Shown one piece after another: positions 1-10,688 of a stretch of 64,000 nucleotides of DNA; the first letter of the stretch is position 1, and every line of letters begins with the position of its first letter. Source of the DNA: Bordetella sp. BOR01 (GTDB lineage Bacteria > Pseudomonadota > Gammaproteobacteria > Burkholderiales > Burkholderiaceae_B); the NCBI RefSeq assembly GCF_019218885.1, contig NZ_JAHUWT010000003.1, positions 310,001 through 374,000 of the forward strand, in the 5' to 3' direction. The notes beneath the pieces were generated by a model. The model saw only the letters and a program-made list of their open reading frames with translations. It ran no database searches and was not told the origin of the DNA. The position numbers were made by a program, and so were the translations under genes.

Positions 1-1349
1 GAGATCGTCTCGCCCGCATACCAGCGCTGCCGTTCGCGTTCTTTGTACGCCTTGCGCTTCCATTCAGTGGACGGCAGCACGCCGGCGCGCTCGCCGTCCA
101 GGTCGATGCCGGTGATCTGGCCGAAGCCGAATTGCTTGGAAAAATCGTGCAGGGCGTTCACGCCGATTTCCGGGCCCAGCGAATAGAAGTAAGTGTCCGA
201 CGACACCACGATGGCGCGGTGCATGTCGGTCATGCCATAGGCGGCACCGCCGGCGTTGCGGAACCGCTGGCCGCCGAACTCGTAGTAGCCCGGATCGGAG
301 ATACGCTCGGTGGCGCTGCGCACGCCCAGCTCCAGCGCGGCCAGCGCCACGAAGGGCTTGTAGGTCGAACCGATAGGATACGTGCCGTACAGCGGCCGGT
401 TGATCAGGGGATGGTCGGGCGATTCGTTCAGCAGGCGCCAGTTCTCGACATCGATGCCGTCGATGAACAGGTTCGGGTCGAACGACGGCTGCGACACGAA
501 GGCCAGCACTTCGCCGGTATCGGGGTCCAGGGCCACCAGGGCGCCGCGCTGGGTGCCGAACGCTTCCTCGGCGACGCGCTGCAAGTCCAGGTCGATGGAC
601 AACATGATGTCGGAACCGGGCACCGGATCGATGCGGCGCAGCGTGCGCACCGGGCGCCCGCTGGCGGTGACCTCGACCTCTTCGACGCCGGTCTGGCCGT
701 GCAATTGCTGTTCCCAGCTTTTCTCGATGCCCTTCTTGCCGATGACATCGGTACCGCGGTAGTTGCCCAGCTGGCCGGCGTTTTCCAGGGCCTCGATGTC
801 GTTGTCGGCGATGCGGCCGATATAGCCCACCACGTGGCCGGCCGTGGCGCCCTGGGGGTATTCGCGCACCCAGCGGGCCCGCAGCTCGACGCCGGGGAAT
901 TCAAAAGCATGGGCCGCGAACCAGGAGGCCTCGGTTTCGTTCAGGTTATTGCGCAGCACCAGGCTGGCATAGCGGCTGGATTCGACCACGCGGCGCTTGA
1001 AGCGGCGCAGGTCGCCCGGGCTGACGTACACAATGGGCGTCAGGCGGTCGAGCAGCGCATCGACGTCGCCGGCCTGGGCCGGCACCACTTCGAGCGTATA
1101 AGTGCGGTAGTTGCGCGCCATGACCTGGCCGTTGCGGTCCAGGATCTCGCCGCGCCGCGGCGCGATCGGCACCACCGCGATGCGGTTGCGGTCGGCGCGT
1201 TCGGACAGCCCTTCGTAGCGGTCGACCTGCAAATACCAGAAGCGGCCCACCAGCACGCCAAAGCAGGCCAGCGCGAACACGCCGCCCACCCAGGCGCGCA
1301 ACCTGAATCGCTGCTTCTGCTGTTGGCCGGTTTTCTTGAACTCGAACAT
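1..1349 (-). CDS. mrdA: Penicillin-binding protein 2 (peptidoglycan transpeptidase), C-terminus cut by window edge
   Basis: This is the transpeptidase that crosslinks peptidoglycan during side-wall elongation, working with RodA and MreBCD at the inner membrane. The visible 449 residues start MFEFKKTGQQQK and have one N-terminal membrane segment (about residues 18-36). The PBP dimerisation region follows (LQVDRYEGLSERADRNRI). The active-site motif YPIGSTYKPF puts the acyl-enzyme serine at residue 328, close to Ser330 of E. coli PBP2. The end of the gene, including the KTG box, lies before base 1. It is the fourth gene of an operon transcribed mreB-mreC-mreD-mrdA, 27 bases after mreD, and rodA would be expected next, outside the window. 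The identification is firm. Confidence 0.95.
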   Translation of the reverse strand, partial: MFEFKKTGQQQKQRFRLRAWVGGVFALACFGVLVGRFWYLQVDRYEGLSERADRNRIAVVPIAPRRGEILDRNGQVMARNYRTYTLEVVPAQAGDVDALLDRLTPIVYVSPGDLRRFKRRVVESSRYASLVLRNNLNETEASWFAAHAFEFPGVELRARWVREYPQGATAGHVVGYIGRIADNDIEALENAGQLGNYRGTDVIGKKGIEKSWEQQLHGQTGVEEVEVTASGRPVRTLRRIDPVPGSDIMLSIDLDLQRVAEEAFGTQRGALVALDPDTGEVLAFVSQPSFDPNLFIDGIDVENWRLLNESPDHPLINRPLYGTYPIGSTYKPFVALAALELGVRSATERISDPGYYEFGGQRFRNAGGAAYGMTDMHRAIVVSSDTYFYSLGPEIGVNALHDFSKQFGFGQITGIDLDGERAGVLPSTEWKRKAYKERERQRWYAGETI

Positions 1350-1376
1350 GGGCGGGGCCTGTCGTGAAAACAGGCC

Positions 1377-1943
1377 CTAAACGGATGACGATTCGACGTC
1401 GTCGGTGCCGCGCTGCGGCAGGTGCAGCACCCAGCCGGCCAGCGGCCAGATCGCTACAGTGAGCAACACGCCCAGGGTCCAGTCCCAGCCCGGCCATTTG
1501 CCGGCCAGCCAGGCAAGCAGCATCTGCTGCACCAGCCGCGCCACAAAGAACACTGGCAGCATGTGCATGGCCTGGCTCCAGGGGTCGAAGCGCTGCAGGC
1601 GGCGATGCAACGCCACCGCCCCATAGGCCACCAGCGTATACGACAGCGCATGCCCGCCCAGCACGCTGGCATCGTGCACATCCAGCAGCAAGCCGAAGCA
1701 GAATGCCGCCACCAGGCCAACCCGGCGAGGTTCATGCACGCACCAGAAGGCCAGCACCAATAGCAGGATGTCGGGCGCGCCGTCCCATACCCGCCAGGGC
1801 AGCAGCGACAGCAGCCAGGCCAGCAGCAGCGTGCCCCAGACAAACGCCCCGTGCGCCGGGCGCGCAAGGCGCTCGGGACGTACATTGCTGGGCGTACCCA
1901 GGCGGCGCGGGGCCTGCTGTGCCGCCTGGTTATTGCGATCCAC
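1377..1943 (-). CDS. mreD: Rod shape-determining membrane protein MreD
   Basis: Inner-membrane component of the elongasome, linking cytoskeletal MreB and MreC to the wall synthases. The 188-residue product has a short polar N-terminus and then about five hydrophobic segments (from TLLLAWLLSLLPW at about residue 38 to VLLTVAIWPLAGWVLHL near the C-terminus). The acidic-aromatic LLLDVHD motif is typical of MreD. The start overlaps the end of mreC by 14 bases, which supports translational coupling. MreD proteins diverge strongly in sequence, so position in the operon carries much of the evidence. The length is usual for the family (about 160-190). Confidence 0.92.
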   Translation of the reverse strand: MDRNNQAAQQAPRRLGTPSNVRPERLARPAHGAFVWGTLLLAWLLSLLPWRVWDGAPDILLLVLAFWCVHEPRRVGLVAAFCFGLLLDVHDASVLGGHALSYTLVAYGAVALHRRLQRFDPWSQAMHMLPVFFVARLVQQMLLAWLAGKWPGWDWTLGVLLTVAIWPLAGWVLHLPQRGTDDVESSSV

Positions 1944-2814
1944 CGGTATCGGCCTCTTGAAGATTTGATTGCGCGCGTGCCACGTCGACCTGCAACACCA
2001 GGAAATGGCGGTAGCGCTCGGGATGGGCCAGGGGTTCGCAAATGGCGCGCGCGAATCCCGATGCGGTATCGCGCTCGACCGTCAGCACCTTGGCCACTGG
2101 CAGGCCGGCGGGAAACAGCCCGCCGACGCCACTGGTAACGATGATATCCCCTTCCTTGATGTCGGCATTGGCGGCCAGGTAGCGCACTTCGATGCGGCCC
2201 GGCGCATTCGAGCCGAAAGCGATCAGGCGCAGGCCATTGCGCAGCACCTGTACCGGCACGGACACGCGTTCGTCGGTGACCAGCGCGGCTTCCGCCGCCA
2301 TGGGCGTGACGCGCACGATCTGGCCCACCACCCCGCCTTCGTCGATGACCGGCATGCCCGGGGCCAGCCCGGCCTGGCTGCCCTTGTTGAACACCAGCCG
2401 CTGTTGGAAGCTGTTGGCCGGCTCGTACAGCACTTCGACCACCACGGCCGCCTGGTCGACAGTATCGGTCACGCCCAGCAGGCGCCGCAACTGGGCGTTC
2501 TCGGCGGCCAGTTGCGCGGCGTGGCTCGCCACCTGCGACAGCTCGATGCGCTGGCGCTGCAGGGCCTCGTTTTCAGTGCGGATGCGGCTGGCGGCATTGA
2601 ACCATTCATTGAACTGCTGGGCCAGGTCGCGCGGCGCCATGACGGCCCGCTGGAACGGGTACAGGCCCACGGCCACCGCGCGCCGCAGGGGTTCGAGGAC
2701 GTGGAATTGTGAATCGAGAACCAGCAGGGCCAGCGACAGGGCGACCATGACGGCCAACCGGACTTCGGCCGGCGGGCCGCGCCTGAACAGCGGTGGAGAC
2801 CCTTGTCGTTGCAT
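1930..2814 (-). CDS. mreC: Rod shape-determining protein MreC
   Basis: Bitopic inner-membrane protein whose periplasmic part activates PBP2 and holds the elongasome together. The 294 residues show a cytoplasmic N-terminus with RRGPPAEVRLAV, one membrane helix (about residues 20-36) and a coiled-coil stretch (about 60-110, RTENEALQRQRIELSQ). Two beta-barrel domains follow, with family motifs VVVEVLYEPANSF, PVIDEGGVVGQIV and GDIIVTSGVGGLFPAGLPV. It lies 78 bases after mreB and overlaps mreD. Length and motif order match the family well. Confidence 0.95.
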   Translation of the reverse strand: MQRQGSPPLFRRGPPAEVRLAVMVALSLALLVLDSQFHVLEPLRRAVAVGLYPFQRAVMAPRDLAQQFNEWFNAASRIRTENEALQRQRIELSQVASHAAQLAAENAQLRRLLGVTDTVDQAAVVVEVLYEPANSFQQRLVFNKGSQAGLAPGMPVIDEGGVVGQIVRVTPMAAEAALVTDERVSVPVQVLRNGLRLIAFGSNAPGRIEVRYLAANADIKEGDIIVTSGVGGLFPAGLPVAKVLTVERDTASGFARAICEPLAHPERYRHFLVLQVDVARAQSNLQEADTGGSQ

Positions 2815-2892
2815 GAATACCGAACCCAGGCGTCAGCCCGAAACCGCTGCGCCGGGCAGCGCCGGCGAGGCGGCGCCGGCCGGCGGGACGGA

Positions 2893-4161
<1,269 letters not shown>

Positions 4162-4470
4162 ATGGCGCTCAACGAACAAGACGTGGCCCGCATTGCCCGG
4201 CTGGCCAGAATTGAATTGACTCCCGACCAGCGCAATCGCGCCCAGGACGAACTCAACGGCATCCTTCACCTGATCGAGCGGCTGCAGGCCGCCGATACCC
4301 AGGGCGTAGAGCCGCTGGCCCACCCCCTGTCGGCCCACCAGGACATCACCTTGCGCCTGCGCCCGGATGCGGTCACCGAGACGGCCTCGGAAGCGCGCCG
4401 GGCCGAGCTGCTGGCCAATGCGCCGGACGCCCGCGACGGCCTGTTCCTGGTTCCCAAGGTCATCGAATAA
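4162..4470 (+). CDS. gatC: Aspartyl/glutamyl-tRNA amidotransferase subunit C
   Basis: Small subunit that stabilises the GatAB amidotransferase, which converts misacylated Asp-tRNA(Asn) or Glu-tRNA(Gln) to the amide forms. The 102-residue product begins MALNEQDVARIARLARIEL, the conserved GatC opening helix. It ends with the family's NAPDARDGLFLVPKVIE, which wraps around GatA. It is first in gatC-gatA-gatB, with three bases between its stop and the gatA ATG. The length matches the usual 95-105 residues. Confidence 0.96.
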   Translation: MALNEQDVARIARLARIELTPDQRNRAQDELNGILHLIERLQAADTQGVEPLAHPLSAHQDITLRLRPDAVTETASEARRAELLANAPDARDGLFLVPKVIE

Positions 4471-4473
4471 GCC

Positions 4474-6012
4474 ATGACGACTTCCGCCCTGCATACCCAA
4501 TTCGGCGGCATCGCCGAACTGCGCGCCGCGCTTGCCCAGCGCCAGGTCAGCGCCCGCGAACTGGCGCAAAGCGCCCTGGACGCGGCCGCCGCTGCCAGCG
4601 CCCTGAACAGTTTCCTGCACATCGACGAGGCCCTGACGCTGGCGCAGGCCGATGCGGCCGATGCCGCCCTGGCTGCCGGCACGGCCGGGCCTCTGGCCGG
4701 CGTGCCCATCGCCCATAAAGACGCCTTTGTCACCCGCGGCTGGCGCACTACCGCCGGCAGCAAGATGCTCGAGGGCTACGCCAGCCCCTTCGACGCCACC
4801 GTGGTGCAGCGCCTGCAGGCCGCCGGCGCCGTCTCGGTGGGCAAGCTCAATTGCGACGAATTCGCCATGGGCTCGGCCAACGAGAACTCGGCCTACGGGC
4901 CGGTGCGCAACCCCTGGGACCACGCGGCCGTGCCCGGCGGTTCGTCGGGCGGCTCGGCCGCCGCGGTGGCGGCCCGCCTGGTGGCGGCCGCCACGGGCAC
5001 CGACACCGGCGGCTCGGTACGCCAGCCGGCGGCCCTGTGCGGCGTCAGCGGCATCAAGCCCACATATGGCACCGTGTCGCGCTTCGGTATCGTGGCCTTC
5101 GGCTCCAGCCTGGACCAGGCCGGCCCGCTGGCCCCCAGCAGCCGCGACCTGCTCGAACTGCTCGACCCCATGAGCGGTTTCGACCCCCACGACGCCACCA
5201 GCCTGGAAACCTGCGACGGCACGCCCAACGTGCCGGGCCGCATCCGCGCCGCCTACGACGCCGCGCAAGCCGGCTACGATGCGGCCGGCAGCCAGCCCCT
5301 GAAGGGCCTGCGCATCGGCGTGCCGCAAGAATATTTCGGTGCCGGCCTGGCGCCCGACGTGGCCGCGGCGGTCGAAGCCGCGCTGGCCCGGTTCGAGGCC
5401 CTGGGGGCCCAACGCGTAGCGGTGTCGCTGCCGCGCACCGAACTGGCCATCCCGGCTTACTACGTGATCGCGCCGGCCGAAGCGTCCAGCAACCTGGCCC
5501 GCTACGACGGCGTGCGCTACGGGCACCGCGCGGCCGAATATGCCGACCTGAACCAGATGATCTCGCGCTCGCGCGCCGAGGGCTTCGGCGACGAGGTCAA
5601 GCGCCGCGTGCTGATCGGCACCTACGTGCTGTCCCACGGCTACTACGACGCCTACTACCTGCAGGCCCAGCGGGTGCGCCGCCTGATCGCGCAAGACTTC
5701 CAGCGCGCCTATGCCGACCAGTGCGACGTGATCATGGGCCCGGTGACCCCCACCGTGGCCAAGAACCTGGGCGACAATCGCGACGACCCCACCGCCGACT
5801 GGCTGGCCGACGTCTACACGCTGGGCGTCAGCCTGGCGGGCCTGCCGGCGATGTCCATCCCTTGCGGTTTTAGTGCGCCCCCACGCCCCATCGGCCTGCA
5901 GATCATCGGCAACTACTTCGACGAAGGCCGCCTGCTGGCCATCGCCGACCGCTATCAACAAGTCACCGACTGGCACCGCCGCGTGCCCGGCCAGCAAGGC
6001 ACCGAGCAATGA
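4474..6012 (+). CDS. gatA: Aspartyl/glutamyl-tRNA amidotransferase subunit A
   Basis: Glutaminase subunit of GatCAB, an amidase-signature enzyme that releases ammonia from glutamine and channels it to GatB. The 512-residue sequence has the Ser-cisSer-Lys triad in the expected order: Lys in [10 protein letters not shown] (about residue 81), the glycine/serine loop [14 protein letters not shown] (about 155) and the nucleophile region [16 protein letters not shown] (about 178). The C-terminal part has MGPVTPTVA and [17 protein letters not shown], both usual for GatA. It overlaps gatB by four bases (ATGA), indicating coupled translation. Confidence 0.97.
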   Translation: MTTSALHTQFGGIAELRAALAQRQVSARELAQSALDAAAAASALNSFLHIDEALTLAQADAADAALAAGTAGPLAGVPIAHKDAFVTRGWRTTAGSKMLEGYASPFDATVVQRLQAAGAVSVGKLNCDEFAMGSANENSAYGPVRNPWDHAAVPGGSSGGSAAAVAARLVAAATGTDTGGSVRQPAALCGVSGIKPTYGTVSRFGIVAFGSSLDQAGPLAPSSRDLLELLDPMSGFDPHDATSLETCDGTPNVPGRIRAAYDAAQAGYDAAGSQPLKGLRIGVPQEYFGAGLAPDVAAAVEAALARFEALGAQRVAVSLPRTELAIPAYYVIAPAEASSNLARYDGVRYGHRAAEYADLNQMISRSRAEGFGDEVKRRVLIGTYVLSHGYYDAYYLQAQRVRRLIAQDFQRAYADQCDVIMGPVTPTVAKNLGDNRDDPTADWLADVYTLGVSLAGLPAMSIPCGFSAPPRPIGLQIIGNYFDEGRLLAIADRYQQVTDWHRRVPGQQGTEQ

Positions 6013-7466
6013 ACTGGGAAATCGTCATCGGCCTGGAAACGCACACCCAGCTTTCCACTGACGCCAAGATCTTTTCGGGCAGCAGCACCCGCTTCGGCGC
6101 CGCGCCCAACACACAGGCCAACGTGGTCGACCTGGCGCTGCCCGGCAGCCTGCCCGTGATGAACCGCGGGGCCGCCGAGCGCGCCATCCGCTTCGGGCTG
6201 GCGGTCGGCGGCACGGTGGCACCGCGCTCGGTATTCGCCCGCAAGAACTACTTCTACCCCGACCTGCCCAAGGGCTACCAGATCAGCCAGTACGAGTTGC
6301 CGGTGGTGCTGGGCGGAACCGTCTCGTTCTTCGTGGGTGAAGAAGAAAAAACCATCAACCTGACGCGCGCCCACCTGGAAGAAGACGCCGGCAAATCGCT
6401 GCACGACGACTTCGCGCTGGCCAGCGGCGCCCCGGCCAGCGGCATCGACCTGAACCGCGCCGGCACGCCGCTGCTGGAAATCGTGACCGAACCCGAAATG
6501 CGCTCGGCCGCCGAGGCGGTAGCCTATGCGCGCGCGCTGCACAGCCTGGTGGTATGGCTGGGCATCTGCGACGGCAACATGCAGGAAGGGTCGTTTCGCT
6601 GCGATGCCAACGTATCGGTGCGCCCGGCAGGCCAGAAAGAATTCGGCACGCGTACCGAGGTCAAGAACGTCAATTCCTTCCGCTTCCTGGAACGGGCCAT
6701 CCTGTTCGAGGCACGCCGCCAGATCGAACTGATCGAAGACGGCGGCACAGTGGTGCAGGAAACCCGCCTGTACGACGCCGACCGCGACGAAACGCGCAGC
6801 ATGCGCAGCAAGGAAGATGCGCACGACTACCGCTATTTTCCCGACCCCGACCTGCCACCGCTGGTGATCTCGCCCGAATGGGTCGAGCAGGTGCGCGCCC
6901 AGATGCCCGAACTGCCGGCGGCCTTGCGCGCCCGGTTCGAGCGCGACTACGGCCTGTCGGCCTACGATGCGGCCCAGTTGTCGGCCAGCCGCGGCCTGTC
7001 CGCCTACTTCGAAGACGCGGCGCGGGCATTGCCGGCCGGCCAGGCCAAGCAGGCGGCCAACTGGATCATGGGTGAACTTGCCGCCGGCCTCAACCGCGAA
7101 GAGAAAGACATCGCCGACGCGCCGGTGCAGGCCTCCGCCCTGGCCGCCCTGATCGCCCGCATCGCCGACGGCACCATTTCCAACAAGATCGCGCGCGACG
7201 TGTTCGCGGCCATGTGGGCCGGCGAGCACGGCGGCCAGCCCGACGCCATCATCGAGGCGCGCGGCCTGAAGCAGATCAGCGACACCGGTGCCATCGGTGC
7301 CATGATCGACGAGGTGCTGGCGGCCAACCCGGCCATCGTGGACGAATACCGCGCCGGCAAGCAGAAGGCGTTCAACTCGCTGGTCGGCCAGATCATGAAA
7401 GCCGCCAAGGGCAAGGCCAATCCGCAGCAGGTCAACGAACTGCTCAAGCAGAAGCTCGATAGCTGA
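6009..7466 (+). CDS. gatB: Aspartyl/glutamyl-tRNA amidotransferase subunit B
   Basis: ATP-dependent transamidase and tRNA-binding subunit of GatCAB. The 485-residue product begins with [17 protein letters not shown], the GatB signature, and includes [15 protein letters not shown] and the metal/ATP region [23 protein letters not shown] and [14 protein letters not shown] are also present. The C-terminal helical YqeY-like domain ends in [15 protein letters not shown]. It closes the gatCAB operon; a GC-rich palindrome lies six bases beyond the stop. Confidence 0.97.
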   Translation: MNWEIVIGLETHTQLSTDAKIFSGSSTRFGAAPNTQANVVDLALPGSLPVMNRGAAERAIRFGLAVGGTVAPRSVFARKNYFYPDLPKGYQISQYELPVVLGGTVSFFVGEEEKTINLTRAHLEEDAGKSLHDDFALASGAPASGIDLNRAGTPLLEIVTEPEMRSAAEAVAYARALHSLVVWLGICDGNMQEGSFRCDANVSVRPAGQKEFGTRTEVKNVNSFRFLERAILFEARRQIELIEDGGTVVQETRLYDADRDETRSMRSKEDAHDYRYFPDPDLPPLVISPEWVEQVRAQMPELPAALRARFERDYGLSAYDAAQLSASRGLSAYFEDAARALPAGQAKQAANWIMGELAAGLNREEKDIADAPVQASALAALIARIADGTISNKIARDVFAAMWAGEHGGQPDAIIEARGLKQISDTGAIGAMIDEVLAANPAIVDEYRAGKQKAFNSLVGQIMKAAKGKANPQQVNELLKQKLDS

Positions 7467-7471
7467 AAAAA

Positions 7472-7491
7472 GCCCGGGCGGCCGCCCGGGC
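7472..7491. terminator. Perfect 20-bp GC palindrome after gatB
   Basis: The sequence gcccgggcggccgcccgggc equals its own reverse complement and starts six bases after the gatB stop. A run of six A precedes it, so the U-tract would form on the minus-strand transcript, while the plus strand has no T-run after the stem. It may therefore pause or end gatB transcription weakly, or block antisense transcription from the other side. Confidence 0.5.
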
Positions 7492-7660
7492 GCCAGCCAC
7501 AGCAGGGTTTACCCTGCTTCGCGCTTCTCAAATCCGAACTTTCACAAAGCTGAATAGCCGATCTCGCTGATTCGCGGAAGAATAATGTCGGGGCCAGTTG
7601 CGCACAGCAGCCCGGGCCATGGGCCCACCCCAAGACATAACGCGAACACCAGGAGATAGG

Positions 7661-8641
7661 ATGAATTTTCGCCAACCGCTCACCGCTGCCCTGTCGGTAA
7701 TCACGCTTTCGATCGCCTCGGCAGCCTACGCGGCCGACTACCCCACGCGCCCGATCACGCTGATAGTGCCCTTCGCCGCGGGCGGCCCCACCGACGTCGT
7801 GGCGCGCACGCTGGGCAACGAACTCAGCAAGGAACTCGGCCAGCCCATCGTGGTCGAGAACCGCACCGGTGCGGGCGGCACGCTTGCGGCAACCTTCGTG
7901 GCCAACGCCGAGCCCGACGGCTACACCTACCTGATCCACCACAACGGCATGGCCACGGCCACGGCGCTGTATCCGAACTTGAAGTTCGACCCGCTGAAAA
8001 GCTTCGCCTACGTGGGTGAAGTCGTCGATGTGCCCATGACGCTGCTGGGCCGCAAGAGCCTGCCGCCCAACAACATGGCGGAATTCATCCAGTACGCCAA
8101 GAGCAACGCCGACAAGATCAACCTGGCCAATGCCGGCCCCGGCGCGGTATCGCAGCTTTGCGGATCACTGCTGCAGCAGGCCCTGGGCGTGAAGTTCACC
8201 ACGATCCCGTACCAGGGCACCGGCCCTGCGATGGCCGCGCTGCTGGGCGAACAGGTCGACGTGCTGTGCGACCAGACCACCCAGACCATTCCGCACATCG
8301 CGGCCGGCAACGTGAAGTTCTACGGCGTCACCACGCACGACCGCATTTCCAAGCTGCCCGACGCCCCCACCCTGGAAGAACAAGGGCTGAAGGGCTTCGA
8401 GGTCAAGGTGTGGCATGGCATCTACGCGCCGGCGGGCACTCCCGCCGAATCCGTTGCCACTTTCAACAAGGCGCTGCAGACGGCGCTGCAGTCTCCGGCA
8501 TTCACCGGCAAGATGGCCGACCTGGGCGCGGAAATCGTGTCCAAAGACCGCCAGACGCCCGAGTCGCTGCAAAAATGGGTGAAGTCCGAAATCGACAAAT
8601 GGACCCCCGTGCTCAAGGCCGAGGGCATGAACGTCAACTAG
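7661..8641 (+). CDS. Bug/TctC-family periplasmic solute receptor
   Basis: Extracytoplasmic binding protein of the tripartite tricarboxylate receptor type; ligands of this family are usually organic acids. The start at 7661 has an AGGAG six bases upstream and gives 326 residues. A Sec signal peptide ends at SAAYA/ADYPTRP. The mature N-terminus has the Bug signature ITLIVPFAAGGPTDVVAR and later VVENRTGAGGTLA. A central VPYQGTGPAMAALLGEQVDV matches the ligand-lid region of the family. No TctAB membrane genes are nearby, which is normal for Bug orphans. It ends three bases from the convergent pyrE. The ligand cannot be read from sequence. Confidence 0.9.
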   Translation: MNFRQPLTAALSVITLSIASAAYAADYPTRPITLIVPFAAGGPTDVVARTLGNELSKELGQPIVVENRTGAGGTLAATFVANAEPDGYTYLIHHNGMATATALYPNLKFDPLKSFAYVGEVVDVPMTLLGRKSLPPNNMAEFIQYAKSNADKINLANAGPGAVSQLCGSLLQQALGVKFTTIPYQGTGPAMAALLGEQVDVLCDQTTQTIPHIAAGNVKFYGVTTHDRISKLPDAPTLEEQGLKGFEVKVWHGIYAPAGTPAESVATFNKALQTALQSPAFTGKMADLGAEIVSKDRQTPESLQKWVKSEIDKWTPVLKAEGMNVN

Positions 8642-8644
8642 GCG

Positions 8645-9322
8645 CTACAGGATGCCGTACTTGGCCCGGTAGGCCAGTACGGCGTCGCGGTTGCCGGCGA
8701 ATTGCGCGTCGTGCTGCAGCAGGGCCAGGATATCGGCCAGCGATGCGATGCTGACCACTGGCATGCCGTAGGTCTTGGCCACATCTTGCACGGCCGAATG
8801 CGGCGACAGGGCATCGTCGGGCCCGGCACGCTCTTGGCGGTCGAGGGCAATGAGCACGGCGGCCGGCTCGGCACCGGCGGCGCGGATGATCTCGACCGAT
8901 TCCCGCACCGAGGTACCAGCGGTGATCACGTCGTCGATGATGACCACCTTGCCCTGCAGCGAGGCCCCCACCAGGGTGCCGCCTTCGCCATGGTCTTTGG
9001 CTTCTTTGCGGTTGAACGCGAACGGCACGTCGCGCCCTTTCATGGCGGGGTGGCCGGCCAGCGCCACGGCCGTGGCAGTGGCCAGCGGAATGCCTTTGTA
9101 CGCGGGCCCGAACAGCATGTCGAAGGCCACGCCCGAATCCAGCAGCGCCTGGGCGTAGAACTGTGCCAGCCGGCCCACCGAGGCACCGCTGTTGAACAGC
9201 CCCGCATTGAAAAAATAGGGGCTGATGCGGCCCGACTTGACCTTGAAGCTGCCAAAGCGCAGCACACCCTCGTCAAGGGCGAAACGGACGAAGTCGGTAG
9301 AAGTGGCAGAATCGGCGGCCAT
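8645..9322 (-). CDS. pyrE: Orotate phosphoribosyltransferase
   Basis: Fifth step of de novo pyrimidine synthesis: orotate plus PRPP gives orotidine 5'-phosphate, in the cytoplasm. The 225 residues contain [16 protein letters not shown] at the N-terminus and [11 protein letters not shown], which is typical of PyrE. The catalytic lysine/histidine loop [12 protein letters not shown] and the PRPP-binding motif [13 protein letters not shown] (about residues 125-137) follow. Length agrees with the family (210-230). It is divergent from the exonuclease III gene and convergent with the upstream Bug gene, so it is probably transcribed alone. Confidence 0.96.
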   Translation of the reverse strand: MAADSATSTDFVRFALDEGVLRFGSFKVKSGRISPYFFNAGLFNSGASVGRLAQFYAQALLDSGVAFDMLFGPAYKGIPLATATAVALAGHPAMKGRDVPFAFNRKEAKDHGEGGTLVGASLQGKVVIIDDVITAGTSVRESVEIIRAAGAEPAAVLIALDRQERAGPDDALSPHSAVQDVAKTYGMPVVSIASLADILALLQHDAQFAGNRDAVLAYRAKYGIL

Positions 9323-9474
9323 GCGACGGGGTTTCCGGAAAACGAGAAGAGAGCAGCATTTTAGCTGCCTTCGTCCCGCGCTTTGCCAGAGGCCGGCTTG
9401 CGCCAGCCGTGCATCAGTCGGTTAAATTCGGCGCTTGGACCGGCGCCGGCCGGCCGCTTTTCAGGAGTTCCGTC

Positions 9475-10263
9475 GTGCTGCGCATTACCTCGATCAACCT
9501 CAATGGCATCCGCTCGGCCTTTCGCAAGGGCCTGCAACCCTGGATGCAGGCCCACGGCGCCGATGTGCTTTGCCTGCAGGAAATCAAGGTCTCCCACGAA
9601 GACCTGACCGAAGACCTGCGCCACCCGCCCGGCTATACCGGGCATTTCTGCCATGCGATCAAAAAGGGCTACAGCGGCGTGGGCATGTACTTGCGCAATA
9701 CCGCCGAGCGCGTGCAAACCGGGCTGAACTGCGAAGAATTCGATGCCGAAGGCCGCATCATCCGCGCCGACTGGAAGAACCTGTCGGTCATCAGCGCCTA
9801 CCTGCCCTCGGGGTCCAGCGGCGATGAACGCCAGCAGGCCAAGTACCGTTTCCTGGATGTGTTCGGCCCCTGGCTGGACGAGATGATGGATGAACACAAG
9901 AAAACCGGCCGCGAATTCGTGATCTGCGGCGACTGGAACATCGCGCACAAGGAAATCGACCTGAAGAACTGGAAAGGCAACCTGAAAAACTCGGGCTTCC
10001 TGCCCGAAGAGCGGGCCTGGCTGACCGAAGTGTTCGACCGGCGCGGCTTCGTGGACGTGTTCCGTACCCTGGACGAACGCCCCGACCAATACACCTGGTG
10101 GAGCAACCGCGGCCAGGCCTGGGCCAAGAACGTAGGATGGCGTATCGACTACCAGATCGCCACGCCGGGCATCGCCGCCCGTGCCCGCGGCGCCGCCATC
10201 TACAAAGACGAGCGTTTCAGCGACCACGCACCGCTGACCATCGACTACGACATCACCTTATAG
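9475..10263 (+). CDS. xth: Exodeoxyribonuclease III (AP endonuclease)
   Basis: Mg2+-dependent AP endonuclease and 3'-5' exonuclease of base-excision repair. I place the start at a GTG (9475) with AGGAG seven bases before it, giving VLRITSINLNGIRSAF, the canonical N-terminus; the frame is open further upstream without family similarity. Active-site motifs occur in order: LCLQEIKV (metal Glu), ICGDWNIAHKEIDLKNW (Asp/Asn), VGWRIDYQI and SDHAPLTIDYDI (Asp-His pair). The 262-residue length is typical. The pyrE start lies 152 bases away on the other strand. Confidence 0.94.
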   Translation: MLRITSINLNGIRSAFRKGLQPWMQAHGADVLCLQEIKVSHEDLTEDLRHPPGYTGHFCHAIKKGYSGVGMYLRNTAERVQTGLNCEEFDAEGRIIRADWKNLSVISAYLPSGSSGDERQQAKYRFLDVFGPWLDEMMDEHKKTGREFVICGDWNIAHKEIDLKNWKGNLKNSGFLPEERAWLTEVFDRRGFVDVFRTLDERPDQYTWWSNRGQAWAKNVGWRIDYQIATPGIAARARGAAIYKDERFSDHAPLTIDYDITL

Positions 10264-10560
10264 GCTTGGTTGCCCGGCCCCGTGTTTAAAAAATTGGGGC
10301 CATATTATTGGCATGAGCAGGGCGCCCGGCCCGGCCTGCCCTGCCCGCCCAGCAAGCCGGCGCCGCGGCAATGGCACGGCGGCCGTCCTGCGCTCCGCGT
10401 CAAAAATATAGGGACGGTTTTATTCACCCAGGGAAATTGCGCCACGGCATGTTGGCCGCAGCCCGTTCTGCGGCCCTTGAAAGCACCGGCGGAATTATGC
10501 GTCCCCAATATCAACCAGCCGCAACACCAATATCCATGCGGGTTTGCGGGCAGCGCCATT

Positions 10561-10589
10561 TTGCGCGGCCTTCCCGTTGCTCGTACAAT
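10561..10589 (+). promoter_or_regulatory. Candidate sigma-70 promoter of gdhA
   Basis: TTGCGC (10561-10566) and TACAAT (10584-10589) are separated by 17 bases, the ideal spacing, about 100 bases upstream of the gdhA start. Transcription would begin near 10595, just ahead of the hairpin at 10599-10622. The assignment rests on hexamer match only. Confidence 0.5.
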
Positions 10590-10598
10590 TCCGCACCG

Positions 10599-10622
10599 AG
10601 CCAGTGCAATCGCGCACTGGCT
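10599..10622 (+). other. 9-bp perfect hairpin at the 5' end of the gdhA leader
   Basis: AGCCAGTGC and GCACTGGCT pair perfectly around the six-base loop aatcgc. If the promoter call is right, this stem lies within the first few transcribed bases, where such hairpins often protect mRNA; it could also be a dyad operator. No U-run follows, so it is not an intrinsic terminator. Confidence 0.5.
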
Positions 10623-10688
10623 TGGACCCTACTCGCACCATATCCGGGCAACCTTGCACCGGTTTGCGGCGTTCCCCAGGAGACCCGA

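Larger units (their letters stand above)
10264..10688 (+). other. 425-base spacer between xth and gdhA
   Basis: No convincing gene is seen here, although the frame of gdhA stays open without its codon character. Near the 3' end the segment holds a promoter and a leader hairpin (listed separately). The first 300 bases include a CG-rich stretch after xth and several AT patches such as TCAAAAATATAGG and GTTTAAAAAATTGG, with no recognisable RNA gene or terminator. Confidence 0.5.

Noticed and set aside
132-1367. A 411-codon plus-strand frame at the left edge
   Set aside because: It is the antisense of mrdA, whose transpeptidase motif is clear.
7466-7500. Classical Rho-independent terminator for gatB
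   Set aside because: The stem is perfect, but no T-run follows on the plus strand, so only a weak or opposite-strand role is claimed.
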